Part shown: positions 7,985 through 16,440 of the stretch, in pieces
Layout: every line of letters begins with the position of its first letter
Position numbering within the stretch: position 1 is the first letter of the stretch
Assembly (NCBI GenBank): GCA_036386515.1
Contig: DASVVO010000064.1
Span: 1 to 64,000 of the forward strand
Length of the DNA: 64,000 bases
Origin: JAIVJZ01 sp036386515
Lineage (GTDB): Bacteria; Acidobacteriota; Blastocatellia; Pyrinomonadales; Pyrinomonadaceae
Direction: 5' to 3'
Translations under genes and position numbers: made by a program
The notes under the pieces: model-generated
What the model saw: only the letters and a program-made list of their open reading frames with translations
Database searches by the model: none
What the model was told of the DNA's origin: nothing

Positions 7985-10165
7985 TCATCTCTGCACTTGA
8001 TACTGATGCGAAGTTGCGACCAGATAAGCGGCCGTTTGCACGCGCTTGCGCGCGTAGTTGGCGTCCGTCGCGGGGATGCTGTTGACGGCGGTCGTGATCG
8101 AAGCGCGCGCGCTCGTTGAGAGCGTGTTGTGCATGAGGAGCGAATCGAGCGCGTCGAGCAGTTGCGCCGGATTCCCCGCGAGAGCTTCGAGCGAGGCGAA
8201 GTTGAGTTGGGTGCCGGTGGGGTTGTTCGTCCCGGCGGCGATGCCCGTGTAGAGCAGTTGGTTGACGGTGTTCGCGCGGCGCAGCGAAGTGGAGGTTGAC
8301 AGAATCTCGAAGGCGGGGCCGAGGAGTCCCGTGCCGGGCGCTTCGTAAGTCGGCGTGTAGTAGCTGAAAACGGTGGCGGGCAGGAAGAGCGGCTGTTCGA
8401 GATTGGCGGGCAGGTCGCCGCCCGACGAGCGCGAGGCCAGAACGCCGTCGCTCGTCGCGTTGAAGGCGCGCAGGAGGTTCGTCAGGAGTTGCACCGGCTC
8501 GCGCAGTTTGCCGTACTTGGGATCGGTCTTCACGTCGCCGCGCGCTTCGGGGTCGAGCAGGACGGCGCGGACGACGGCCTTCAAATCGCCGCGCGCGTTC
8601 GCGCAGTTGTCCGGGTAGAGCGCGTCGCAATCGTTGTTGAAGACGCGGGCGACGCGCTCGACGTAGGCCGCGCTCGGATTGCTTGTGACGAGGTGCTGGA
8701 TGAGTTGTCGGCCGATGAAGGGGCCGACGTTCGGGTGGTTGAAGATGTTGTCGAGCGCGGCGTTCAAGTCGGCCGCGGAGGTTTGGTTGGGCGGAAGATT
8801 GACGCCGCTCAGAAGTTGCTTGGCGGCCGTGTCGTGATTCTGCTCGCGCGAGACGATCATCGGGTCTTGGTAGTTGAAGACGTTGACGGCCACGCCGTTG
8901 ATCGTGGTCTGTTTGTTCGCCGCCAGGTTCCAGCCGGTGAAGACGCGCGCGAAGTTGTTGATCGTGTCCTGGGTGTAGGAGGGGATGCGCCTGCCTTGCG
9001 GGTCGAGCGCGGGCGTGCCGTCGAGGTTGAGTTCGTCCGTGCCGATGGAGAAGAGTTGGAGTATCTCGCGCGCGTAGTTTTCGTTGGGGTTCGTCCGCAG
9101 GTTGCCGCGCATGTTCAGATACTCGCCCATCGCGGGGTTGAGCGTGATCTCCTGTAGGAGATTGCGGAAATTGCCGAAGGCGTTGCGGTCGAGAATTTGC
9201 AGGTAGTAGGCCATCCACGCCGGATAGGGATTCTCGCGGCCGGAGACGACGAACACCTGATGCAGCGCGAAGGCGACGCGCTGGCGCAACTGATCCGACT
9301 GCGCGCCGCTTGCGAGCGCGTTTCGGAAGAACTTCACTTGCAGCGGGTACATCGAATAGTTGTCGCGCAGGCAGTCGGCCTGCGTCGCGCCGCTCGGACA
9401 CCCGAGAGCTGTATCGGTCGGGTAGAGCGGCATGCTCGGATAACCCGACACCGGAGCGTTGAATTGCTCGTTCAGGTAGGCGCGCAAACCCGCCGCCCGC
9501 ACGCGCGCGACCTCCGCGCTCGTCGCCCCCCAGGTAGCTTGTTCGAGGAAACGAACGGTGTCGGCCGTGGACGAGGCGGACGCGCCGTATTGATTGGGTG
9601 TCGGCGTCGGGGTGGGCGCGGGCGGGACGGCGGGCGCGGGGGCGGGCGTTGCGCCTGCGTCGTCGGGCAGACCGCCGCCGACGTGCCCGACGCTGATGCG
9701 CGCGCGGTTGCTCGCCACGCCGTGGAGGTTGATCCGCACGAGCAAATCGCCCACGTCGCCCAAATCGTCGCTCAAGCGCACGACGACTTGCTGCAACGCG
9801 CCGAAACCGGGCACGCCCGTCACGTTCTCAACCGCGAGCGCATACTTGCGCCCCGCGCCGTCTTCGGCCTCGGCCGTCAAAGCGTTCGCGCCCTCGCCCG
9901 CGAGCAGGTCGAGATTGAGCACGAAGAACGTGACGCGCGTGCGTGTGTCCGCGCCCGCCGTGAAGCCGGGCGTGGTGAGCGGAAACGGGTCGCGCAGTTT
10001 CGTCAGGGAATCGACGGCGATGGCGCGCGTGCTGTTAGCCTCGGTCAGAATTACGGGAGCGGCGGAGGCGGCGTGCAGCGCGCCCGTGGCGCACCAGAGA
10101 GCGCACAGCAACGCGAACCGGAGCGGCAACGACGCGCGGAAGCGGCAGGGGATGATTTCAGTCAT
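7985..10165 (-). CDS. DUF1800 domain-containing protein, exported
   Basis: 726 aa with an N-terminal signal peptide (about 1-35). An Ig-like/beta region (about 40-175) is followed by a Pro/Thr linker and the DUF1800 domain, which begins at FLEQATWGA (about residue 208) and runs to the C-terminus. Family landmarks include RVAFALHQVFVVS, REILQLFSIG, ARVFTGWN and YARKRVQTAAYLVA. First gene of the run DUF1800-DUF1501-surface protein, all on the minus strand with short gaps. The two DUF proteins probably act together outside the cytoplasm; the substrate is unknown. Confidence 0.9.
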   Translation of the reverse strand: MTEIIPCRFRASLPLRFALLCALWCATGALHAASAAPVILTEANSTRAIAVDSLTKLRDPFPLTTPGFTAGADTRTRVTFFVLNLDLLAGEGANALTAEAEDGAGRKYALAVENVTGVPGFGALQQVVVRLSDDLGDVGDLLVRINLHGVASNRARISVGHVGGGLPDDAGATPAPAPAVPPAPTPTPTPNQYGASASSTADTVRFLEQATWGATSAEVARVRAAGLRAYLNEQFNAPVSGYPSMPLYPTDTALGCPSGATQADCLRDNYSMYPLQVKFFRNALASGAQSDQLRQRVAFALHQVFVVSGRENPYPAWMAYYLQILDRNAFGNFRNLLQEITLNPAMGEYLNMRGNLRTNPNENYAREILQLFSIGTDELNLDGTPALDPQGRRIPSYTQDTINNFARVFTGWNLAANKQTTINGVAVNVFNYQDPMIVSREQNHDTAAKQLLSGVNLPPNQTSAADLNAALDNIFNHPNVGPFIGRQLIQHLVTSNPSAAYVERVARVFNNDCDALYPDNCANARGDLKAVVRAVLLDPEARGDVKTDPKYGKLREPVQLLTNLLRAFNATSDGVLASRSSGGDLPANLEQPLFLPATVFSYYTPTYEAPGTGLLGPAFEILSTSTSLRRANTVNQLLYTGIAAGTNNPTGTQLNFASLEALAGNPAQLLDALDSLLMHNTLSTSARASITTAVNSIPATDANYARKRVQTAAYLVATSHQYQVQR

Positions 10166-10474
10166 AGAGACACCGTCAACAGGTCAATGGTGAGGCGGCC
10201 AATGTGTGTTGTTAGAGCAAACGGTGAGGCGTCGCGCTTGCGCGGACTTTTCCGACAGGGCGAATTAACTATATCACAAAACGGTGCGAGTAAATCTTAT
10301 TGATCGCGGAAGGCGAATCGTCGGCCGACGGATTAAAGAAGACGGAATTTTGACCAATCCGCAATAGAAGCACCCGCCCCCGGCGGCAATAGAAAAACGC
10401 TCGACGAGGAATCGCGTGCGGGCGAGGGCGGCGATTCTTCGTTGAGCGTTAGACGGACGGGTGACGGAAAAAGT
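10166..10474. other. Non-coding stretch upstream of the DUF1800 operon
   Basis: About 300 nt with no credible gene. The A/T-richer part near 10260-10320 is the likely promoter region for the minus-strand DUF1800 gene. I could not assign -35/-10 boxes with confidence. Confidence 0.4.
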
Positions 10475-10630
10475 TTAGGATTCTTTCTGCCGGAGCGATT
10501 CGTCTACCGTTTCCTCGTCGCCCTCGGCCGTGCCGGGCGTGCGTCCCGGATCGCCTGATTGTTGCTCGGAACCGCTCTGCTCGCCGCCCGGCGCGCTTCC
10601 CTGCCCTTCGTTCTGTGTTTCGTCGGCCAT
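10475..10630 (-). CDS. Small acidic, probably disordered protein
   Basis: 51 aa from ATG 10630 to TAA 10475. The ATG is preceded by a GGGAGGG ribosome site, 5-6 nt away. Composition is dominated by Glu, Gln, Gly, Ser and Asp, with only three Arg/Lys residues in the body, and no hydrophobic core, so it is expected to be unfolded and cytoplasmic. The strong ribosome site and clean stop favour a real gene over chance. I recognise no family. Confidence 0.55.
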   Translation of the reverse strand: MADETQNEGQGSAPGGEQSGSEQQSGDPGRTPGTAEGDEETVDESLRQKES

Positions 10631-10707
10631 TGTTTCCCTCCCTCTCGATTCTTGATCGGACAGCCGCGAGTATACGGCACCGGCGACAGGCTCGTCACAT
10701 CAAAAGC

Positions 10708-10743
10708 AGGCCGCCCGCCAAGCGTCAACTTCGCGGGCGGCCT
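10708..10743 (-). terminator. Intrinsic terminator of the small acidic ORF-side/PD40 gene boundary
   Basis: An 11-bp GC-rich stem (10708-10718 with 10733-10743) with a 14-nt loop. On the minus strand it is followed by GC and a TTTT run. It lies just past the stop codon of the minus-strand gene at 10773-13799, which it most likely terminates. Confidence 0.65.
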
Positions 10744-10772
10744 CTCGTTCGCTCAGGCGCGTCTGACACGAT

Positions 10773-13700
10773 TTATTGCTGGCCGAACCTCAGGCGATAC
10801 TCCTGCGAGTTCATAAAGCCGTTGACCATGACGCGGACGTTGTTCGGGTCTTCATTGATCACGCGCAGCCAATCGTTATAACCGGCCTCCTCCGGCTTCC
10901 TTCGCAGGTAGCCGTAATATTGCATCGCCACGAAGGCGCGGTTGTACTCGGCGACGCCCACCTCATCCGACTCGACGATGGCGCGCAACACCTGCGCCCG
11001 CGTCAGGGCTGACCCGCCCGTCTGTCCGAGCCGGTTGATCAAATCGGCGCGCGTGAGCGTGACCTTCCCTCCGCCTTCCGGGTTGGCCGGGTCGGGCGCG
11101 GTGATGGACTGTAGGTTATAACGATTCATCAACGCATCCACGTACTGCTGATTACTCATCGCGTCGTAAGCGGTCTTGAACTCCTGCCGCTGCGTAAAAC
11201 TCACGGCCAGAGCGGCGCGCCTCGCGTACACCTCTTCGGGGGTCGCCCCGCTCAACCGGCGCATGTCCAGAATGATCTCCTGGTATTCGGGCAAACGGCC
11301 GAAAGCCACGCGGTAGAAGTTGTAGACGAAAAATCCCTTCAGGCGAAACTCCGGCGAGCCGAAGAACGAGAGCGAGACGGTGATGCGGTCGCACTTGGCC
11401 GAGGGGCTTTTCGGGTCGAGGTTGTTCACGTCGGGACATCCGTTCAAAATCGCGCTCCACGGCTCGCCCGCTTCCGGTTCGCGCGAGAGGAAGTCGAGAT
11501 AGTGCTGGCGCACGAAGAAGGGCGTGGTGTAGATGGGGTTCGGCGCGCCCGCCTGATCGTTATCGGAGATGAGCAGGATGGTGCTGCTCTGCTCGGCGAT
11601 GATATCCGCCCCGGTCGCGTTGCGCAGCCGCACCTGCACGCGCTCGTCGCTCTCGTCGTGCCCGTCGTCAACGAGCGGGACGTAAATCTCTTTGACCCGC
11701 TCGCCGGGCGCGAACGTGAGGGTATCGATCGTCGTCGCGTAGTCGCAGCGGGCATAGGCGATGCCGTTGCGCGTGCTGCACGGCACGGGGGAGGGATCGT
11801 CCGTGGTGAGATACTGCACCGTCGCCGTGCCGGAGGCGGTGCCCCCGCGATTGATATAGAGCGTGGCGTGCCCCGCGCCTTCGTCGGCTTGAAACTCGCT
11901 CCGGTCAAAATAGACGATGGGCGCTTCCGGCGTTAGCTCCGGCTGCGTGATGGTGAGCGTCTGGCCGGCGATAGTCACGGTGCCGACGCGCGGCACGCCC
12001 GAACCGTTCGACAACACGGACAGGAACACTGTGCCGTTGCCCGTGCCGCTCGCGCCCGCGTCGATGGTGATGAAGCCGCTGCTGGTCGTCGCCGTCCAGA
12101 GGCAGCCCGCCTGCGTCGTGACGCTTACGGACAGGCTCTCGCCTCCCGCCTGCGCCGTGTGGTTCGCGGGGCTGATCGTGTAAGTGCAAGAGGTGCGCGG
12201 GAACGTGTAGGCGAACACGTCGAGCGCGTTGTTGGTGTCGGCGGCGACGAGATTGGTGGCGTCGCTGATGAAGACGACCGTGGAGCCGTCCGCGCTCAGC
12301 GTGAGGGCGAAGGAATTATTGTTGCCGCCGCCGGTGCGCTGCAAATTCGGACTCACGAGCGTGGTCTGAGATTGCAGCAGGTCGCGGACATAGATGTCCT
12401 GAAATTGCCCGGCCGTCGTGCCCGCCACCAGATCGGTCGAGACGCTATCGAAGGTGACGAATCTGCCGTCCGCACTGATGCTCACCTCGTTGGCGGCCGA
12501 GAACGAGTTTCCGCTGCCCGTCCCCGCGCTGTTCGCGCTGACCAATTTCGTGACGCCGGCGGCCACGTCGCGCACGAACACGTCGCTGATAGTTCCGTTC
12601 GTGTCGTTGCCGACGAGGTCGAAGGCCTGGCTGACGAAGGCGATGAAGTTTCCGTCCGCGCTGATCACCTGCGGCGACGGGAGGTAAGAAGTTCGCGCCC
12701 CGGCCGCCGTCCCTTCGTGGTCAACGCTGACCAGTTTCGTCTTCCCCGCCGCGAGATCGCGCACGAACACATCCTCCGTCCCGTTGTTATCGCTCAGCGT
12801 GACGAGATTGGTCGCCCGGCTGGAGAAGACGACGAACCGCCCGTTGGCGGAGACGACCGGCACGGATGATTGAACGTTGCCGCTGCCCGTTCCATCCGCG
12901 TTCGCGCTGACGAGCGTGGTTACACCGGCCTGCAAATCCCGGACGAAGATGTCGGTGACCGTGCCGTTGGAATCGTTCGCGGCGAGGTTGCTCGCGTTGC
13001 TCGTGAAGGCGACGATGCGCCCGTCCGCGCTGATGGTGGAGAAGACGGACTGGCCGTTGCCGCTCGCCGTTCCCGCGCTGTTGACGCTCACGAGCGTCGT
13101 CGTCCCGGTGGTTAAATTGCGCACGAACACGTCCGTCGTGTTGTTCGTGTCGTTCGGCGCGAGGTCGCTCGCCGCGCTCCTGAAGCCGACCACGCTGCCG
13201 TCGGCGGAAAGATAGGGAAAGGTCGCGCTCCCGTTGCCGCTGGCCGTGCCCGCCGCGTTGATGCTCGCCAGCGTCGTGACGCCCGTTTCCAGGTTGCGCA
13301 CGAACACGTCGGCCGTGTTGTTCGTGTCGTTGGACACAAGATTGCTCGCCACGCTGCTGAAGGCGACGAATCGCCCGTCGGCGCTGAGCCAGAGGGAGTT
13401 GGCGGGAAAGTCTATGTTGCCCGTCACGCCGGACGCCCCGTTTCCCGTCCCCGTGCCGGAGGCATTCATGCTCACTAAAGTGGTCACGCCCGTCGTGAGA
13501 TTGCGGACGAACACGTCATAAGTGGCGTTGGCGTCCGCGACCGCGGTGAGGTCGCTGGCCTTGCTCACGAAGGCGACCAGACGCCCGTCCGCGCTGACCG
13601 TGCCGGACGAAGTGGCGGACAGACCGTTGCCGCTGTCCGAGCCGTTTTTATTGACGCTCACCAGCGTCGCGTTCTGCGCCGAGACGAGCCTCGCCCCGCA

Positions 13701-13799
13701 CAGCAGCATGAGGAACGCGGCGGACAGGGTGAACAAAAGCTTGAGCCGCCTTCTCGATTCGTCGCCCGAAAAGGCCGGGGCATGGGAGTTCCAACGCAT
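10773..13799 (-). CDS. Secreted PD40 beta-propeller, BACON, Calx-beta, DUF4214 protein
   Basis: 1008 aa; ATG 13799 follows a GAGGT site. A signal peptide is near 22-42 (ends VSAQ). Next come about eight TolB/PD40-like propeller repeats (about 45-520), each containing a variant of ISADGRFVAF plus DVFVRDL. Then a BACON-like domain (about 525-620, opening with CTYTISP), a Calx-beta domain (about 630-745) and two DUF4214 segments to the C-terminus, which ends in EYRLRFG. Calx-beta/DUF4214 order and wording match the protein at 3068-6475. Probably a cell-surface or matrix protein binding proteins or glycans; no catalytic motif is visible. The propeller repeats are also similar at DNA level. Confidence 0.85.
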   Translation of the reverse strand: MRWNSHAPAFSGDESRRRLKLLFTLSAAFLMLLCGARLVSAQNATLVSVNKNGSDSGNGLSATSSGTVSADGRLVAFVSKASDLTAVADANATYDVFVRNLTTGVTTLVSMNASGTGTGNGASGVTGNIDFPANSLWLSADGRFVAFSSVASNLVSNDTNNTADVFVRNLETGVTTLASINAAGTASGNGSATFPYLSADGSVVGFRSAASDLAPNDTNNTTDVFVRNLTTGTTTLVSVNSAGTASGNGQSVFSTISADGRIVAFTSNASNLAANDSNGTVTDIFVRDLQAGVTTLVSANADGTGSGNVQSSVPVVSANGRFVVFSSRATNLVTLSDNNGTEDVFVRDLAAGKTKLVSVDHEGTAAGARTSYLPSPQVISADGNFIAFVSQAFDLVGNDTNGTISDVFVRDVAAGVTKLVSANSAGTGSGNSFSAANEVSISADGRFVTFDSVSTDLVAGTTAGQFQDIYVRDLLQSQTTLVSPNLQRTGGGNNNSFALTLSADGSTVVFISDATNLVAADTNNALDVFAYTFPRTSCTYTISPANHTAQAGGESLSVSVTTQAGCLWTATTSSGFITIDAGASGTGNGTVFLSVLSNGSGVPRVGTVTIAGQTLTITQPELTPEAPIVYFDRSEFQADEGAGHATLYINRGGTASGTATVQYLTTDDPSPVPCSTRNGIAYARCDYATTIDTLTFAPGERVKEIYVPLVDDGHDESDERVQVRLRNATGADIIAEQSSTILLISDNDQAGAPNPIYTTPFFVRQHYLDFLSREPEAGEPWSAILNGCPDVNNLDPKSPSAKCDRITVSLSFFGSPEFRLKGFFVYNFYRVAFGRLPEYQEIILDMRRLSGATPEEVYARRAALAVSFTQRQEFKTAYDAMSNQQYVDALMNRYNLQSITAPDPANPEGGGKVTLTRADLINRLGQTGGSALTRAQVLRAIVESDEVGVAEYNRAFVAMQYYGYLRRKPEEAGYNDWLRVINEDPNNVRVMVNGFMNSQEYRLRFGQQ

Positions 13800-14127
13800 A
13801 GAAATTACCTCGCGATAAAATTACAAACTATTATTTAGACTTGATGCCGTGAGCGCTGTGGCGGGAGCCGCGGGGGGTGGCAGAAACCGGGGAGCACAGC
13901 TTCGATCTTCGCGTACAAAATAGCATACCCGCGCGGACTCCATCAATTTTGCGCGGGTCGGGATCAGCGGCCGCGCGGTTATCTCTCACCCCCGCCGTGA
14001 GGGGCGATTAACGACCAGCCCCGGCGCAAATATGTGGGATACGGATGGAAGTGAAAGACACGGACTCCGGCCGGTGAGAGCGTCGCCCATTAACACACTA
14101 AGACGTAGCTTCGGCCGCAGACGTTGC
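13800..14127. other. Non-coding stretch
   Basis: About 330 nt between two minus-strand genes. No supported reading frame. It should contain the promoter of the PD40/DUF4214 gene (start 13799) and the 3' end of the alcohol dehydrogenase transcript. Nothing else recognised. Confidence 0.4.
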
Positions 14128-15300
14128 TCAGGGCTTGAGCACGATCTTGATGCAATTGTCCTGCTTGTGTTTGAAGATGTGATAGCCCTCGGGAGCGTCT
14201 TCGAGCCGCATGCGGTGCGTGATGACGAACGAGGGATCGATCTTGCCGTCCTCGATCAACTTCAAGAGCGGCCGCAGGTACTTCTGCACGTGCGTCTGTC
14301 CCATCTTGAAGGTCAAGCCCTTCTGGAAGGCCGCGCCGAAAGGAATCTTGTCGAGGAAGCCGCCGTAGACGCCGGGGATGGAGATCGTGCCGCCTTTGCG
14401 GCAGGAATGGATCGCCTGACGCAGGGCGTGCGGCCGGTCGGTCGCTAAGAAGGCCGCCGCCTTCGCCTTGTCCAGGTACGCGTCGAACGACCCGCCGCCG
14501 TGCGCTTCCATGCCGACGGCGTCGATGCACGAATCGGGGCCGCGCCCGCCGGTCATCTCCTTCAACTTGTCGAAGATGTATTCGTCGTCGAAGTCGAGCG
14601 TCTCGGCGCGGCCTTCGGTGCGCGCCATCTCGATGCGCTCGGGCACGCGGTCAATCGCGATGACGCGCGACGCGCCGAGCAGATACGCGCTCTTGATGGC
14701 GAACTGCCCGACGGGGCCGCAGCCCCAGACGGCGACGGTGTCGCCCGGTTGGATGTCGCAGTTTTCGGCCGCCATGTAGCCGGTCGGGAAGATGTCCGTG
14801 AGAAAGAGCGTCTGTTCGTCTTCGAGGTGGTCGGGAATTTTAACCGGCCCCACGTCGGCGAAGGGCACGCGCGCGTATTCGGCCTGACCGCCTGCGTAGC
14901 CGCCCGTCATGTGCGAGTAGCCGAAGAGTCCGGCGGTCGTGGAGCCGTAGAGTTTTTCGGGGATGGCGGCGTTCGGGTTCGTGTTGTCGCAGAGCGACCA
15001 GAGTTCGCGTTGACAGTAGAAACAGTTGCCGCACGAGATCGTGAACGGAACGGCCACGCGGTCGCCGACTTTCAGATTTTTAACCGCGCCGCCCACCTCG
15101 ACGATCTCGCCCATAAATTCGTGGCCGAGGATGTCGCCGCGCTGCATCGTCGGGATGTAGCCGTCCAGGAGATGCAGGTCGGAGCCGCAGATGGCCGTGC
15201 GCGTGATCTTGACGACGGCGTCGCGCGGGTTGAGAATTTTCGGTTCGGGCACATCCTCGACCCGCACATCGTTTTTGCCAAACCAGCACAGAGCTTTCAT
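14128..15300 (-). CDS. Zinc-dependent alcohol dehydrogenase (formaldehyde-dehydrogenase-like MDR)
   Basis: 390 aa; ATG 15300 follows an AAGGAG site. Catalytic zinc ligands are Cys38 (in AICGSD) and His60-Glu61 (in GHEF). The structural zinc lobe has Cys90, 93, 96 and 104. The nucleotide-binding loop is in VWGCGPVG. The length and the insert near DSCIDAVGMEAHG fit the glutathione-independent formaldehyde dehydrogenase-like branch, which is somewhat longer than ordinary alcohol dehydrogenases. Predicted to oxidise an alcohol or aldehyde adduct with NAD(P); the substrate is unproven. Apparently monocistronic, with a hairpin repeat immediately upstream. Confidence 0.9.
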   Translation of the reverse strand: MKALCWFGKNDVRVEDVPEPKILNPRDAVVKITRTAICGSDLHLLDGYIPTMQRGDILGHEFMGEIVEVGGAVKNLKVGDRVAVPFTISCGNCFYCQRELWSLCDNTNPNAAIPEKLYGSTTAGLFGYSHMTGGYAGGQAEYARVPFADVGPVKIPDHLEDEQTLFLTDIFPTGYMAAENCDIQPGDTVAVWGCGPVGQFAIKSAYLLGASRVIAIDRVPERIEMARTEGRAETLDFDDEYIFDKLKEMTGGRGPDSCIDAVGMEAHGGGSFDAYLDKAKAAAFLATDRPHALRQAIHSCRKGGTISIPGVYGGFLDKIPFGAAFQKGLTFKMGQTHVQKYLRPLLKLIEDGKIDPSFVITHRMRLEDAPEGYHIFKHKQDNCIKIVLKP

Positions 15301-15323
15301 TCCGTCGCCGTCTCCTTTTGAAA

Positions 15324-15420
15324 GCGTAGGGTGAAAGGGGAAGGGGTAAGGGGTAAAGGTGAAAACAAGCAGTCGCTGCTTTGACCTTTTCCCTTTACCC
15401 CTTCCCCTTTCACCCTACGC
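15324..15420. repeat. Intergenic hairpin repeat, AAGGGGTAAGGGGT type
   Basis: The left arm (15324-15372) begins GCGTAGGGTGAAAGGGG and the right arm (15376-15420) is its near-perfect complement. The two ends pair exactly and slippage of one AAGGGG-type word separates the arms. It fills the space between the SRPBCC stop at 15423 and the dehydrogenase start at 15300. Confidence 0.8.
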
Positions 15421-15422
15421 CT

Positions 15423-16208
15423 TTACGCTTTCGCGGTGCGCCCCGAAGTCTGACCCGTGACGGTCGCCGTCTCGCCTGCTTCCATGAGTTGCTTGAAGCG
15501 GCGCAGGTCGTCCTCGATCTGCTGTTCCGGCGCTTCGCCGAACAGTTTCGCGACCCACGCGCCGAGCACGCCCGCCGGCGGATCATATTTCAAGACGACG
15601 CGCACTTCCGTGCCGCGCCCCTCCGGCGCGGGCGTGAAATGCACCGAACCGGCGTTCGCCACCTGCGAGCCTTCGAGCGAACGCCACGCGATCATCTCGC
15701 CCTCTTTCAGGTTGTAGCTCTCCGCGTCCCACTCGACGCTCGTGCCCGCAGGCCCTTTCGCCACCCAGTGCGAACGCCCGTCGCCCGTCACGCGCACTTC
15801 CTCCAGGTGATTCATGAAGCGCGGCAAATTCTCGAAGTTGAGCCAGAAGTTGTACAACTCGCCGGGCGACTTGTTGATCGTCACGCTTTTCTCGACCTTC
15901 ACGCCGCGCCCGCCCTCGACGCTCACAAACGGGTTGTCGCCCTCTTTCTTCGCCGTGTTCAAACCCGCCGCATCGTAGGCGTAACAGTGGCCGGTCGTGC
16001 CGCGATGGACGAGGCTCGCGCCGAGCAACGCCAGCGCGATGCCGCCGTAAGTGCCGCGCGTCAAGCCGTAGATGGCGAGCGCGCCGCCGCCGATGGCCGA
16101 TGCCCAGCGTTCGATTTCGCCGACATTCACGTTCTCGTGCGCGTACCCCTGCGGCGCGTCGCCCCTGTCAATCTGCTCCTGCGTCAATGCTGTCCCACTT
16201 GTCGCCAT
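15423..16208 (-). CDS. SRPBCC (cyclase/dehydrase-type) domain protein with N-terminal membrane segment
   Basis: 261 aa from ATG 16208, chosen because AAGGAG lies 8-9 nt upstream; an in-frame start at 16235 lacks this. Residues about 30-65 are hydrophobic and Gly/Ala-rich, resembling the DUF2892-type inner-membrane hairpin. Residues about 90-240 form an SRPBCC/START-like fold with the typical openings VEKSVTINKSPGELYNFW and RFMNHLEEVRV. The tail is Thr/Gly-rich. Such proteins bind hydrophobic ligands; the ligand is unknown. Flanked on both sides by hairpin repeats. Confidence 0.85.
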   Translation of the reverse strand: MATSGTALTQEQIDRGDAPQGYAHENVNVGEIERWASAIGGGALAIYGLTRGTYGGIALALLGASLVHRGTTGHCYAYDAAGLNTAKKEGDNPFVSVEGGRGVKVEKSVTINKSPGELYNFWLNFENLPRFMNHLEEVRVTGDGRSHWVAKGPAGTSVEWDAESYNLKEGEMIAWRSLEGSQVANAGSVHFTPAPEGRGTEVRVVLKYDPPAGVLGAWVAKLFGEAPEQQIEDDLRRFKQLMEAGETATVTGQTSGRTAKA

Positions 16209-16335
16209 CGTCTTATCTCCTTTTGCATCCCACACAATTTTCGGACACGGCGCACGCCCCGCGCCCCGCCTCTGTCCGAAAACGGCTCATGTTGACTATG
16301 TTCTCAGGTACTCAGTCAAAAACCGTGCCGACGCG

Positions 16336-16440
16336 AAGAAGGGATGAAGGATGAGGGATGAGGGATGAATCAGAAAGCATTCAACTTCGCTAGTGCTTAT
16401 TCTGATTCATCCCTCATCCCTCATCCTTCATCCCTTTCCT
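16336..16440. repeat. Intergenic hairpin repeat, GATGAGG word type
   Basis: The left arm (about 16336-16379) consists of GGGATGAAGGATGAGGG words. The right arm (about 16394-16440) is its almost perfect complement, with a ~14-nt loop. The right arm runs up to the stop codon of the glycosidase/RmlD fusion at 16441. Confidence 0.8.
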
